A DNA stretch of 64,000 bases from Dyadobacter soli. GTDB taxonomy: Bacteria > Bacteroidota > Bacteroidia > Cytophagales > Spirosomataceae. The stretch covers positions 124,001 to 188,000 of the forward strand of contig NZ_FNAN01000006.1 of assembly GCF_900101885.1 (NCBI RefSeq), given 5' to 3'. The notes beneath the pieces are model-generated. The model was given only the letters and a program-made list of their open reading frames with translations, made no database searches and had not been told where the DNA came from. Position numbers and translations under genes: made by a program. Of the stretch, positions 7,664-16,656 are shown one piece after another (within the stretch, counting starts at the first letter, position 1; the number at the start of each line of letters is the position of its first letter).

Positions 7664-10540
7664 TTAGCGGATCACCATCACCGATCCGCGCTTGACGGTC
7701 GGGTTACGTTCGGGGTAATACAGCGCCTCGTACGAAATGATGTAAGGGTAGCTGCCGGGCTGCACTTTGAGGCCCTTGTAGGTGCCGTCCCAACGCGCCT
7801 CGATATCGGTAGTAGCGAAAATCACCTCGCCCCAGCGGTTGTAAATGCGCATTGAGAAGTTGGTATAGTAAGCTCCGAACACTTCCAGGATCTCGTTGTG
7901 CCCTTCCCCGTCGGGCGTAAATGCGTCGGGTATGAAGAAACGCGGCTCGCATTTATCGATTACTTCGGTGGTTTGCTCGACTACACAACCTTCCTTGTTC
8001 GTGGCACGCACCGTGTATTTTCCTTCCTGGTTGACGCTAATCGTTTGAGTGGTTGCGCCCGAATGCGGCCATAAGTATTCATAGGGCCCTTGGCCGTTCG
8101 CGTCGAGTATGACAGATTGCCCATCCGGAATGCAAATGAAGTTTTCCGGTGCCAGGCCAAGGATAGGAGAAGGACGTTCGCCTATTTTAACAGTATCCGA
8201 GTTGTAGCAGTCGTTTCTGTCTTTTACAACTACAAAATATTCTCCGGGTTGGCCGATGGTAACCTCGCGGGTTTCCTGGCCATTGCTCCATTTGAACTCG
8301 ATCCAGCGCTCGCTTTCCACGCGAAGAACAACAGAGCTGTCGCGGCATAATGTAGTATCGGGGCCGATCGAGAAGGCAGGCGGCTTGCGCAGTGTGATTT
8401 CGATGGTATCGGCAGCAAAGCAATCGCCCTGTGGCCCGTTGAATGCAATCGCAACGTACTGGCCGGTGGAAATTGCATTGTAGGTGCGGCCACGCCCAAC
8501 GACGCGTCCACGGCTTACCCACGCATAAACTTCCGCCTCGACTTTCATATCCAACGGCACGTAAGCGCCGCAAGTATCCTTGTCAGGTCCCAGATCGATA
8601 TTCGAAGGTGTTTCATAAATGGTAACCTCCTGCACGATCGTAGTGTCGGTACATTTATTGGTGGCGCGCATGGCGACCATGTAAGTGCCCGGTTTGGTAT
8701 AAGTATAAGTGGCCTGCTGCTGCTTGGATGGGGCCGTAAACTGGCCATTTCCAAGAAAATCCCACGAATAGCTGTCCTCGATAGGATCGCACATCGGGCT
8801 GGCCTGGAATGTGGTAGGCTCATTGGTACAGAACCCGTCCGCTTCAAATCCGGGCCCGGAAGACTCCTGCGTGAAGTCCTGGACCATATTGGGTAAACCG
8901 AGCTGGCTTTTCTTGCCTCCGAGATTTGCGCCGTCGCGCTCATAGTCGACGCCCGTTAGCGAATTTCCTTCCGGCTCGCCTATCGTTGCCAGGTATTCGC
9001 TTCCCTCGATGGCCATGTAAATCCGTCCGTCGGGCCCGAACTGCAATGCGCCGAACTTCTGCGTGGCCGAGCTGTCGATGGTAATGGCTGTTTCAATGAC
9101 CAAACTGTCGGGCAATGTGAGGTCGTACTGCTTTAAAAGGGATTTCGTGCCGTTTTCGCCTTGGAATGAGACGTACATTTTTTCACCGGTCGGCGAAAAT
9201 TCGATACCATATGCAATGGGCGGCGCAGGGCCGAGATCCATCGTTTTTTTGTAGGTCAATGTGCCCGTCGAGTCGTCGAAAGTAAACAGCTCCACATAGT
9301 TTCTTGCAGGACCCGGCACTACCACGGCCAGCTGGCGAAAGCCGGTGGTACTGTCCGGCGCCGAAAATTTCATATAACCCTCAGCCTTATTGGTGCTATC
9401 ATGGGCCATCCCGAGTTCGGGAGCGGCTACTTCCACAAGGCCACCGGTAGTAGCGTGGAAAATGCGGAATTTGTTGGTGCCGTAATCGTGCGAAACCACC
9501 CAATATGTGCTGTCACGGTCGTTGCGAACAGAGGCAATGCGCTCGGTGGTAGGTGTTTGGAGTGTCGTGTTTTGTTCAATAATCTGTCCCAGACCATTGT
9601 TGCGGCGCATATCCACCACGCTGACAGTCAGCAGCTTCTCGCCGTTGATATCCGAAGTTGTAAATACATTATATAAGTATTCACAGCCCTTACAGGTGGG
9701 TTGCGGGACGATTAGAACTGATTGCGTCGAGTTTGGACTACCCTTCATTGGCGCGCACGTTCCGAACGTGCACGTCATTTCATCGCCGTTCTTATTCCAT
9801 ATTTTAATACCATCCGAATAGAATAGCAGCTGACCTTTAGAATTCGCAATCGACGATGTTCCTTCGGGTGTATTCAGTTTACCATCGGTTAATGGTGTAG
9901 GAGGTGTATTTGAGAAGTCAAGCCCTGCATTGCCTCCGAAGTACCATTTGGAGCCTTCCTGTGCTTGCGGTTCCATACAGATCTTGACATTGATCCGGTC
10001 CTGCATTTTACAGCCATTGATGATCACTTCCACGGAATAGCAGCCTGAACTGTCTACCTTTAATGTTTGTGTCGTGTCGCCTTTGGGATACCATATGTAC
10101 TTCGCACCGGCCGGTGCCCCATTGGGATAAGGGTCGAGAATAAGTGTGTCGCCTTTACAAATGGTCGTATCTGTTCTCCATTGCTGGAATTGCGGTGGAA
10201 GCTCGCCGATAGTCACAGATTGTGTAACTATTTCATTAGTACCGTTCGCCAGCGTCCTGACCAGTGTAACCGTATAAGTACCCGGAAGCGCGTAGGAATG
10301 CTGCGCATTTCGCCGGGTGTCGGTAGCGCCACCTTCGCCGAAGCTCCACCGCCATGCAGTCGCAGCGCGGAGTGTATCGCTGAACGTAGTCGAGTCCGCT
10401 TCGCAATCGGGGTTCTGCATGCATTGTCCTTTTACCAGGAAGGGTGCGGGCGTTTGTGCCATGGCACTTGCACCGAGGAGGAGCATGAGCAGGCAGAGGA
10501 CATAAAAATTTCGGTGGTATCTATTATAAAATCGCCCCAT
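7664..10540 (-). CDS. T9SS type-B cargo: PKD / beta-propeller-like / gliding-associated C-terminal domain protein
   Basis: This is a secreted 958-residue surface protein. It has a signal peptide of about 29 residues (LLMLLLGASAMAQ), a PKD domain (WRWSFGEGG, then HSYALPGTYTVTL), an Ig-like segment, a central repeat region starting WYFGGNAGLDFS that looks like a beta-propeller, a second PKD domain (YSWDFLGNG, TKPGTYMVAM) and further Ig-like segments. The C-terminal 90 residues are a type-B sorting domain (FIPDAFTPDGEGHN, MRIYNRWGEVIF, WDGTYKG). Family knowledge: type-B domains are exported by the type IX system with help from a PorP/SprF-like protein, and such a gene lies divergently 224 bases away. 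Its ligand or enzyme activity, if any, is unknown. Confidence 0.88.
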   Translation of the reverse strand: MGRFYNRYHRNFYVLCLLMLLLGASAMAQTPAPFLVKGQCMQNPDCEADSTTFSDTLRAATAWRWSFGEGGATDTRRNAQHSYALPGTYTVTLVRTLANGTNEIVTQSVTIGELPPQFQQWRTDTTICKGDTLILDPYPNGAPAGAKYIWYPKGDTTQTLKVDSSGCYSVEVIINGCKMQDRINVKICMEPQAQEGSKWYFGGNAGLDFSNTPPTPLTDGKLNTPEGTSSIANSKGQLLFYSDGIKIWNKNGDEMTCTFGTCAPMKGSPNSTQSVLIVPQPTCKGCEYLYNVFTTSDINGEKLLTVSVVDMRRNNGLGQIIEQNTTLQTPTTERIASVRNDRDSTYWVVSHDYGTNKFRIFHATTGGLVEVAAPELGMAHDSTNKAEGYMKFSAPDSTTGFRQLAVVVPGPARNYVELFTFDDSTGTLTYKKTMDLGPAPPIAYGIEFSPTGEKMYVSFQGENGTKSLLKQYDLTLPDSLVIETAITIDSSATQKFGALQFGPDGRIYMAIEGSEYLATIGEPEGNSLTGVDYERDGANLGGKKSQLGLPNMVQDFTQESSGPGFEADGFCTNEPTTFQASPMCDPIEDSYSWDFLGNGQFTAPSKQQQATYTYTKPGTYMVAMRATNKCTDTTIVQEVTIYETPSNIDLGPDKDTCGAYVPLDMKVEAEVYAWVSRGRVVGRGRTYNAISTGQYVAIAFNGPQGDCFAADTIEITLRKPPAFSIGPDTTLCRDSSVVLRVESERWIEFKWSNGQETREVTIGQPGEYFVVVKDRNDCYNSDTVKIGERPSPILGLAPENFICIPDGQSVILDANGQGPYEYLWPHSGATTQTISVNQEGKYTVRATNKEGCVVEQTTEVIDKCEPRFFIPDAFTPDGEGHNEILEVFGAYYTNFSMRIYNRWGEVIFATTDIEARWDGTYKGLKVQPGSYPYIISYEALYYPERNPTVKRGSVMVIR

Positions 10541-10764
10541 GTTTCGTTAACTGTTCAAACACCCCTAGCCGTCTCATAGAATATTCAAGTTACCCGACAT
10601 TACTAACGAAAATAAAATGTTAAAATTTTGTGCGGTAATGTCGTAAAAACCACTCTAATTTGAATATTAATACGCAATTTGAGGATAATTTGTGAATTTA
10701 ATCAGGTAATTTTTTTGAGTCCAAAAAGGGGCCGTTTTTTGGAAAGCGGCGAGCAAACACATCT

Positions 10765-11796
10765 ATGATCAAGCGTCTACTTCCTCTTTTCATACTGACA
10801 CTGCTTTGCCTGAAAGGTTGGAGCCAGGATCCGCAATTTTCCCAGTTCTACGCGAACCCGCTGTACCTTAACCCGGCATTGGCAGGAGGGGCGCTGGCAC
10901 CGCGTGCAACCATTAATTACCGCAACCAGTGGCCATCATTATCAGCCAACTTCGTGACGACTTCAATAGGCGCCGATGTATTTTTGCCTAGCTACAATAG
11001 CGGCCTGGGCGTGCTGGTAACAATGGATAGCCAGGGCTTGGGTAACCTTAAATCCACCGAAGCCGCATTGCAATATTCCTATCAGATCCAGTTCAATGAG
11101 CTTACTTCGCTGCGCCTTGGTATCCAGGGAGGCATAGCTTCGCGGACGCTCGATTATTTCGGATTGACATTCGGTGACCAATATAATAATGGTGGATTAA
11201 CAGGCCAGCCTTCGGAAGATCCGTTCGCAAAAGGGGGGCCAAATGTGTTCTATGCCGATTTTGGCGCCGGTGCAATGCTCTATTCCGACTGGTACTGGGC
11301 CGGAATTTCCGCACATCACCTCAACCGCCCCAACCAGGCATTTTCGGACCTTACAGAAGCGCGCTTGCCGGTGAAAGCCAGTTTGCAGGCCGGATTGCGC
11401 ATTCCATTTGCAGGTTACACATTCCTGGGTGATGAAATCGATAAGGAAAAGACTATTTCTCCCGCCATTATGTACAAAAAACAAGGCAAATACGACCAGT
11501 TCGATGCCGGTATGTACGTGACCATCGAGCCGTTGGTGATCGGTGCATGGTACCGCGGAATTCCTTTCAAGAAATACGAGCAGAATATCAATAACCACGA
11601 GTCGCTGATCTTCCTGGCTGGTTACCGGCAGGATAAGTTCTCGATCGGGTACAGCTACGACCTTACCATTTCTACATTGGGTGCGGGCAGCGGCGGCGCG
11701 CACGAGATTTCCCTGTCCTACGTTTTCGCACCGCTGGAATCCAAGCCGAAGCGCCCGAAAACCCGCAAGCGGCAGCTTTCTTGTCCTAAATTTTAA
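10765..11796 (+). CDS. PorP/SprF family type IX secretion system membrane protein
   Basis: PorP/SprF proteins are outer-membrane barrels that help secrete or anchor type-B cargo. The 343-residue protein has a signal peptide ending near residue 20 (LKGWSQ) and the family start DPQFSQFYANPLYLNPALAG. It is followed by many alternating hydrophobic strands, including GIQGGIASRTLDYFGLTFGDQY and the late GYRQDKFSIGYSYD block. It is divergent from the type-B cargo gene, so the two probably act together. The last residues (about 20) are basic and rich in Lys, Arg and Pro. Confidence 0.93.
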   Translation: MIKRLLPLFILTLLCLKGWSQDPQFSQFYANPLYLNPALAGGALAPRATINYRNQWPSLSANFVTTSIGADVFLPSYNSGLGVLVTMDSQGLGNLKSTEAALQYSYQIQFNELTSLRLGIQGGIASRTLDYFGLTFGDQYNNGGLTGQPSEDPFAKGGPNVFYADFGAGAMLYSDWYWAGISAHHLNRPNQAFSDLTEARLPVKASLQAGLRIPFAGYTFLGDEIDKEKTISPAIMYKKQGKYDQFDAGMYVTIEPLVIGAWYRGIPFKKYEQNINNHESLIFLAGYRQDKFSIGYSYDLTISTLGAGSGGAHEISLSYVFAPLESKPKRPKTRKRQLSCPKF

Positions 11797-11845
11797 TACT
11801 CAGCAAAAAATTAGTCGGTATTCAGGTAGGGTAAACCTGGTGGTG

Positions 11846-11887
11846 GAAAGTCTTTTCAGGTGGTTATCCACGAATCAAAAGACTTTC
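11846..11887. repeat. 11-bp perfect inverted repeat just upstream of the NIPSNAP gene
   Basis: GAAAGTCTTTT (11846-11856) and AAAAGACTTTC (11877-11887) are exact inverse complements. An inner GTGG-TTAT-CCAC stem sits in the loop. The structure ends eight bases before the ATG at 11896. It could be the terminator of the PorP/SprF gene, an operator, or an RNA structure near the ribosome site. Confidence 0.7.
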
Positions 11888-11895
11888 AAAAGCAC

Positions 11896-12678
11896 ATGTT
11901 CAAACACCGAAACCTGACTTTCCTCCTGCTACTTTTTACAGTTGCATTGAGCGCTGTTGCCGCGCCGCCCAAGCGGGAATTTTACGAAATCAAAATTTAC
12001 CATCTTAAAAACACGGATCAGGAAGCTCGTGTGGAAGCATTCCTGAAAGATGCTTATGTCCCTGCCGCGCACCGCGCCGGCATCAAAAATGTGGGGGTTT
12101 TCAAGCCCGTCGCGACCGATACAATGGCTGGAAAGCTGATTTACGTGCTTACGCCTATCAAATCGCTTGACCAGCTTTTGACATTGCCTAAGACTTTGGA
12201 CAAAGACGCCGCCTATGCATCGGCAGGAAAGGATTATATTGAAGCTAACTACAAGAATCCGCCTTACGCCCGCTTCGAATCGATCGTGTTGCAAGCCTTT
12301 ACGGACGCACCCATGCACATGAAGCCTAACCTGACAGGCCCGAAAAGCGAGCGTGTTTACGAGTTGCGCAGCTACGAAGGTTACACAGAGAAGATTTACC
12401 AGAATAAGGTGAAGATGTTCAACGCGGGGGGCGAAGTTCCGCTGTTTGTGCGCCTCGGTTTCAATGCCGTATTTTATGGCGAAGTGATTGCCGGCAGCCA
12501 CATGCCGAACCTGATGTACATGACTACTTTCGAGAACAAGGCCTCGCGTGACGCGCACTGGAAATCGTTCACTGAAGATGCTGAATGGAACAAATTGAAA
12601 GTAAATCCCGAGTATCAGAACAACGTTTCAAAAAACACCAGCTTCTTCTTGTATCCCACCGAATATTCGGATATATAG
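11896..12678 (+). CDS. Exported NIPSNAP family protein
   Basis: The 260-residue protein has a signal peptide (FLLLLFTVALSAVAA) and two dimeric alpha-beta-barrel-type NIPSNAP halves. The first starts FYEIKIYHLKN and the second RVYELRSYEGYTEKIYQNKV. I chose the ATG at 11896 over the in-frame GTG at 11860 because it places the signal peptide at the N-terminus and clears the inverted repeat. NIPSNAP proteins in bacteria have no settled function. The PorP/SprF gene is upstream, and a quinone-reductase-like gene follows after 97 bases. Confidence 0.85.
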   Translation: MFKHRNLTFLLLLFTVALSAVAAPPKREFYEIKIYHLKNTDQEARVEAFLKDAYVPAAHRAGIKNVGVFKPVATDTMAGKLIYVLTPIKSLDQLLTLPKTLDKDAAYASAGKDYIEANYKNPPYARFESIVLQAFTDAPMHMKPNLTGPKSERVYELRSYEGYTEKIYQNKVKMFNAGGEVPLFVRLGFNAVFYGEVIAGSHMPNLMYMTTFENKASRDAHWKSFTEDAEWNKLKVNPEYQNNVSKNTSFFLYPTEYSDI

Positions 12679-12775
12679 CATCTGAATCGGTTCCAATCAT
12701 TTTGAAATGATGAATCAGGGCAGGTTCCGTCACGGGCAGGCCGGTTCATCATTTTTTTGTTTAAACACCAATATT

Positions 12776-13786
12776 ATGAAAGCCGCCATATTAAAGAACC
12801 TTCATGAGCCGCTGGTGATTGAAGAAACGCAAAAGCCCAATCCCGGCCCGGGCGAGGCACTCGTCGAAATAAAAGCCGCGTCGCTCAACCACCGCGATGT
12901 CTGGATTCAAAAAGGACTTTACCCCCGCATTACCACGCCCATTATCCCGGGTTCCGATGGCGCAGGCATTGTGACGGAAGTGGGTGACGGCGTCGCCAAA
13001 AGCTGGATTGGTAAAGAGGTGATCATTAACCCCTCGCAAAACTGGGGCGATAATCCTGATTTTTACAGCGAAGATCACAAAATTCTCGGTCTGCCGGATA
13101 ACGGCACATTTGCCGGATTCGTCAAAACCGAAGCGCGTTACCTGGCTGAGAAACCTACGCATTTGTCATTCGAAGAAGCAGCAGCATTGCCCATGGGCGG
13201 GCTTACGGCCTGGCGTTCGCTGATGACGCGCGCACGGTTCAAAGAAGGTGATCGTGTGCTCGTAACGGGTGCGGGCGGGGGCGTGGCGCTTTGCGCGATC
13301 CAGTTTGCCATTGCGGCGGGCGCGGAAGTGTGGGTAACCTCGGGCTCCGACCAAAAAATTCAGAAAGCGATCGAAATGGGCGCGAAAGGCGGCATTAATT
13401 ATAAAAACCCGACCTGGTTCCGCGACCTGCTCGTGAAAGCGCGCGGGCCTAAAACAGGTTATTTCAATGTGATTATCGATAGTGCCGGCGGTCCCGGCTT
13501 TGCCAAACTGATCGATATCGCTGCTCCGGGCGCACGAATTTGCTTCTACGGCGGCGGCACCGGCAATATCACCGACATTGTTCCCGCGAAAGTATTTTTC
13601 AAACAGCTCAATATCTACGGCAGTACCATGGGTACCGAGCAGGAGTTTGCCGATATGGTGCAGTTTGTAGGTGAAAAGCGGATTGTACCGATAATAGACA
13701 AGGTGTTTCCGCTGGAAGAAGCCGAGCAAGCACTCCGCTACATGGATTCCGGGCAGCAGTTCGGCAAAATCGTGCTTTCGATATAA
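12776..13786 (+). CDS. Quinone-reductase-like MDR family zinc-free oxidoreductase
   Basis: The 336-residue protein belongs to the medium-chain dehydrogenase/reductase family. It begins MKAAILKNLHEPLVI, has the GroES-like segment SLNHRDVWIQKG and PGSDGAGIV, and a Rossmann fold at VLVTGAGGGVALCAIQFA. The catalytic zinc-ligand Cys of alcohol dehydrogenases is absent, so an NADPH-dependent quinone or enone reductase is more likely. The upstream GTG/ATG extension from 12707 looks unlike the family, so I start at 12776. It ends two bases before the convergent murQ stop, with no room for a terminator. Confidence 0.88.
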   Translation: MKAAILKNLHEPLVIEETQKPNPGPGEALVEIKAASLNHRDVWIQKGLYPRITTPIIPGSDGAGIVTEVGDGVAKSWIGKEVIINPSQNWGDNPDFYSEDHKILGLPDNGTFAGFVKTEARYLAEKPTHLSFEEAAALPMGGLTAWRSLMTRARFKEGDRVLVTGAGGGVALCAIQFAIAAGAEVWVTSGSDQKIQKAIEMGAKGGINYKNPTWFRDLLVKARGPKTGYFNVIIDSAGGPGFAKLIDIAAPGARICFYGGGTGNITDIVPAKVFFKQLNIYGSTMGTEQEFADMVQFVGEKRIVPIIDKVFPLEEAEQALRYMDSGQQFGKIVLSI

Positions 13787-13788
13787 TG

Positions 13789-14592
13789 CTACTTGCGCAC
13801 CGCTTCGATGGCTGCGCGGACGCTGCCGTGCTCATCGAGCAGTGATTGTGCCTCGTCGGGTGAGATATTCAGTTCATCAATGATCATACGCAACGCCCTG
13901 TTGACCAGTTTTTCGTTGGTGAGCTGCATATCCACCATTTTGTTTCCCTTCACCTTGCCCAGGCGGATCATCACCGAGGTTGAGATCATGTTCAAAGCCA
14001 ATTTTTGCGCAGTACCGGACTTCATACGGGTGCTTCCGGTCAGGAATTCAGGTCCTACTACGATTTCTACCGGGTATTCGCAGGCTTTTGCCACAGCAGA
14101 ACCGTCGTTGCAGACCACGCAGCCTGTCAGTAAGCCTGCGTTACGTGCCTCGTTCAAGCCGCCGATCACGTAAGGCGTGCGACCGGAAGCGGCTATTCCT
14201 ATTAATGTATCGTTTTCGTTTGGAGCAAAAGCCGCGAGGTCTTTCCAGGCCTGGTTCCAGTCGTCTTCTGCATTTTCCACCGCTTTGCGAATGGCCGTGT
14301 CGCCGCCGGCGATGATGCCAACCACCAGATCGAACGGCACGCCGAAAGTAGGCGGGCATTCGGAAGCGTCCACCACGCCCAATCTTCCGCTGGTACCAGC
14401 GCCGATGTAGAACAGCCGGCCGCCGTTTTTCATCCTCGGAACGATCTGTTCCACCAATGCTTCGATCTGCGGGATCGATTGCTGAACGGCATGAGGCACC
14501 GTCTGATCCTCCTGGTTGATGGAGGTCAGAATGTCGTGAACACTCATTTTTTCGAGGTCATTGTAGTTCGAAGACGATTCGGTTGTCAGCAT
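13789..14592 (-). CDS. murQ: N-acetylmuramic acid 6-phosphate etherase
   Basis: MurQ cleaves the lactyl ether of MurNAc-6-phosphate during cell-wall recycling to give GlcNAc-6-phosphate and D-lactate. The sugar-isomerase (SIS) domain shows FYIGAGTSGRLGVVDASECPPTFG, containing the catalytic Glu, and GIAASGRTPYV. The GSTRMKSGTAQK motif is diagnostic for the family. I chose the ATG at 14592 (267 residues) over a longer in-frame start at 14649, whose first 19 residues do not resemble the family. No phosphotransferase or kinase partner is adjacent. Confidence 0.95.
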   Translation of the reverse strand: MLTTESSSNYNDLEKMSVHDILTSINQEDQTVPHAVQQSIPQIEALVEQIVPRMKNGGRLFYIGAGTSGRLGVVDASECPPTFGVPFDLVVGIIAGGDTAIRKAVENAEDDWNQAWKDLAAFAPNENDTLIGIAASGRTPYVIGGLNEARNAGLLTGCVVCNDGSAVAKACEYPVEIVVGPEFLTGSTRMKSGTAQKLALNMISTSVMIRLGKVKGNKMVDMQLTNEKLVNRALRMIIDELNISPDEAQSLLDEHGSVRAAIEAVRK

Positions 14593-14702
14593 TGTGGTTC
14601 GTGGTTTATGGAATTCAAAATTAAATCTTTTCCGATAATGATGTTGCACCGGGAAGAAATTTGGTATTTATCATAGATTAATAACAAAAAAAGCGTTGAA
14701 TG

Positions 14703-14734
14703 TTTGGAAAATAAAAAGATTGGCTCCTAATTTG
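14703..14734 (+). promoter_or_regulatory. Candidate promoter of the ilv leader transcript
   Basis: A TTTG box (14703-14706) lies 21 bases before TAATTTG (14728-14734), close to the Bacteroidota pattern TTTG-N19-21-TAnnTTTG but with one base missing from the -7 box. Transcription would start near 14740, leaving about 48 bases before the leader peptide. Confidence 0.5.
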
Positions 14735-14787
14735 TAACACCAAGTCAAAGCCAGCGAAAATTCGCTAGACTTAAATGTTCCGCTAAA

Positions 14788-14835
14788 ATGAAACTGACTC
14801 TTATCGTCCCGGTCCTAATTATCGTCATGCAATAG
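14788..14835 (+). CDS. ilv leader peptide (MKLTLIVPVLIIVMQ)
   Basis: This 15-codon reading frame ends in TAG at 14833. Nine of its residues are Leu, Ile or Val, and they are contiguous except for single Thr and Pro residues, which is the composition expected of an attenuation sensor for the branched-chain operon that follows. The stop codon lies one base before segment 2 of the attenuator. A ribosome stalled on the Ile-Val-Pro-Val codons would mask segment 1, while one reaching the stop would mask segment 2. Confidence 0.88.
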   Translation: MKLTLIVPVLIIVMQ

Positions 14836-14901
14836 CGTGAGTGGGATGATAGCACATAACTGGCACCTCACTCACCTAACCGAGTGGGGTGTTTTTATTT
14901 T
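14803..14901 (+). promoter_or_regulatory. Ribosome-mediated transcription attenuator of ilvDBNC
   Basis: Four segments pair in exclusive ways. Segment 1 (14803-14814, inside codons 6-9 of the leader) pairs with segment 2 (14839-14850) over 11 of 12 positions including two G-U pairs. Segment 2 (14837-14845) pairs with segment 3 (14867-14875) over nine positions with one G-U, forming the antiterminator. Segment 3 (14864-14873) pairs with segment 4 (14882-14891) over ten positions with one G-U, followed by TTTTTATTTT, forming the terminator. Stalling on Leu/Ile/Val codons would free segment 2 and allow read-through into ilvD. The logic is that of the classical enterobacterial ilv and leu leaders. 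Confidence 0.88.
14864..14901 (+). terminator. Attenuator terminator (3:4 hairpin) before ilvD
   Basis: CACCTCACTC (14864-14873), an eight-base loop, and GAGTGGGGTG (14882-14891) form a ten-pair stem followed by TTTTTATTTT. It ends 18 bases before the ilvD start and so acts only on that transcript. Confidence 0.88.
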
Positions 14902-14919
14902 AAATACAATCATTCACCA

Positions 14920-16605
14920 ATGGCGACAGAATTAAACAGATTTTCGAAGACCCTTACCCAGGAAGTGACCAATCCCGCCGCACAGGCAATGCTTTATGGA
15001 ATTGGTTTGAAAGAAGAAGACTTTGTGAAACCCCAGATCGGGATTGCCAGCACAGGTTATGAAGGTAACCCGTGCAACATGCACCTGAACGGTCTTTCGG
15101 TGTATGTAAAACAAGGGGTGAATGCGAATGATATGGTCGGCCTGATCTTTAACACGATCGGTGTTTCGGATGGTATGACCAATGGTAACGACGGTATGCG
15201 CTACTCGCTGCCGAGCCGTGACATTATCGCGGATTCGATTGAAACCGTGGTAGCTGCGCAATGGTACGATGGCGTAATCGCCGTGGTAGGTTGTGATAAA
15301 AACATGCCGGGCGCCATTATGGCGATGGCGCGCCTCGACCGTCCTTCTATTATGGTGTACGGCGGAACCATCCGTTCGGGACATTATAAAGGACAGAAAC
15401 TCGACATCGTTTCAGCATTCGAAGCGTTGGGTAAGAAGTTCGCGAACAATATTTCTGACGAAGATTATAAAGGTGTAATTCAAAATTCGATTCCCGGCCA
15501 GGGGGCTTGCGGCGGTATGTATACTGCCAATACAATGGCTTCTTCTATCGAAGCGATGGGGTTGAGCCTGCCATTCAGCAGCTCTTACCCGGCTACGCAC
15601 GAAGGCAAGCAGGAAGAATGCAAGAAAATCGGTGCGGCGATGAAGAAATTGCTCGAACTGAACATTACGCCGAAAGATATCATTACTAAAAAGTCGCTCG
15701 AAAATGCGTTGACGGTGGTAATGGCGCTGGGTGGTTCTACCAACGCGGCATTGCACTACCTCGCCATTGCTCGCGCTGCGGGCATTCCATTGACTTTGGA
15801 TGATATTCAGGCGATCTCGGACCGCACACCGTTTATCGCGGATTTGAAGCCTAGTGGTAAATACTTCATGGAAGATATCCTGGAAATCGGTGGTGTTCCT
15901 GCGGTTACCAAGTATCTGTATTCTGTTGGTCTGATCCACGGCGATTGCATTACTGTAACCGGTAAAACAGTTGCTGAGAACCTCGCTGAGGCTCCTGACC
16001 TGGATTTTGAGAAGCAAAAAATGGTCTTCCCGATCGAAACGCCGATCAAAAAGACCGGTCACATTCAGGTACTTTACGGAAACCTGGCTCCGGAAGGATC
16101 GGTTGCCAAGATTACCGGTAAGGAAGGTCTGACATTCGATGGCGAAGCGAAAGTATGCGAACACGAATCGGAGATCATTGAAATGCTTGCCAAAGGAGAA
16201 ATTAAAGCCGGGCACGTAGTGGTGATCCGCAATGCAGGTCCTAAGGGCGGCCCGGGTATGTCGGAAATGCTGAAACCTACTTCTGCGGTAATGGGTGCAG
16301 GACTTGGAGACAAGATCGCATTGATCACCGACGGTCGTTTCTCGGGCGGTACCCACGGTTTCGTGGTAGGCCACATTACCCCGGAAGCATTCGACGGCGG
16401 CCCTATCGCATTGGTGAAAGACGGCGACCGCATTAGCATCGACGCCAACACCCGCGTACTGAGCCTGCACATTTCCGACGAAGAAATGGCAGCCCGCAAA
16501 GCAGCCTGGGTACAACCCGCGCCACGCTTTACAAAAGGTATGCTCGGAAGATATATCAGAACCGTGAAATCAGCCAGCGAAGGTTGCGTGACTGACGAAG
16601 CGTAA
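14920..16605 (+). CDS. ilvD: Dihydroxy-acid dehydratase
   Basis: IlvD dehydrates 2,3-dihydroxy-3-methylbutanoate and its ethyl homologue in valine and isoleucine synthesis. The 561-residue protein has the three iron-sulfur ligand cysteines at C52 (EGNPCNMH), C125 (VGCDKNMPG) and C197 ([10 protein letters not shown]), and the late motif [15 protein letters not shown]. The start is the ATG at 14920; the in-frame GTG at 14884 lies inside the attenuator terminator and is excluded. It is the first gene of ilvD-ilvB-ilvN-ilvC and is controlled by the upstream attenuator. Confidence 0.98.
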   Translation: MATELNRFSKTLTQEVTNPAAQAMLYGIGLKEEDFVKPQIGIASTGYEGNPCNMHLNGLSVYVKQGVNANDMVGLIFNTIGVSDGMTNGNDGMRYSLPSRDIIADSIETVVAAQWYDGVIAVVGCDKNMPGAIMAMARLDRPSIMVYGGTIRSGHYKGQKLDIVSAFEALGKKFANNISDEDYKGVIQNSIPGQGACGGMYTANTMASSIEAMGLSLPFSSSYPATHEGKQEECKKIGAAMKKLLELNITPKDIITKKSLENALTVVMALGGSTNAALHYLAIARAAGIPLTLDDIQAISDRTPFIADLKPSGKYFMEDILEIGGVPAVTKYLYSVGLIHGDCITVTGKTVAENLAEAPDLDFEKQKMVFPIETPIKKTGHIQVLYGNLAPEGSVAKITGKEGLTFDGEAKVCEHESEIIEMLAKGEIKAGHVVVIRNAGPKGGPGMSEMLKPTSAVMGAGLGDKIALITDGRFSGGTHGFVVGHITPEAFDGGPIALVKDGDRISIDANTRVLSLHISDEEMAARKAAWVQPAPRFTKGMLGRYIRTVKSASEGCVTDEA

Positions 16606-16656
16606 GCATTAGTGAAGATTAAGGAGAGGATTCATCCGACTAAATAATAGAAAGTC

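Noticed and set aside
14884..14919. Upstream GTG start for ilvD
   Set aside because: It lies within the attenuator terminator stem.
15412..16515. A 367-residue minus-strand frame opposite ilvD
   Set aside because: Antisense to a clear enzyme gene, His/Arg-rich composition, no motif.
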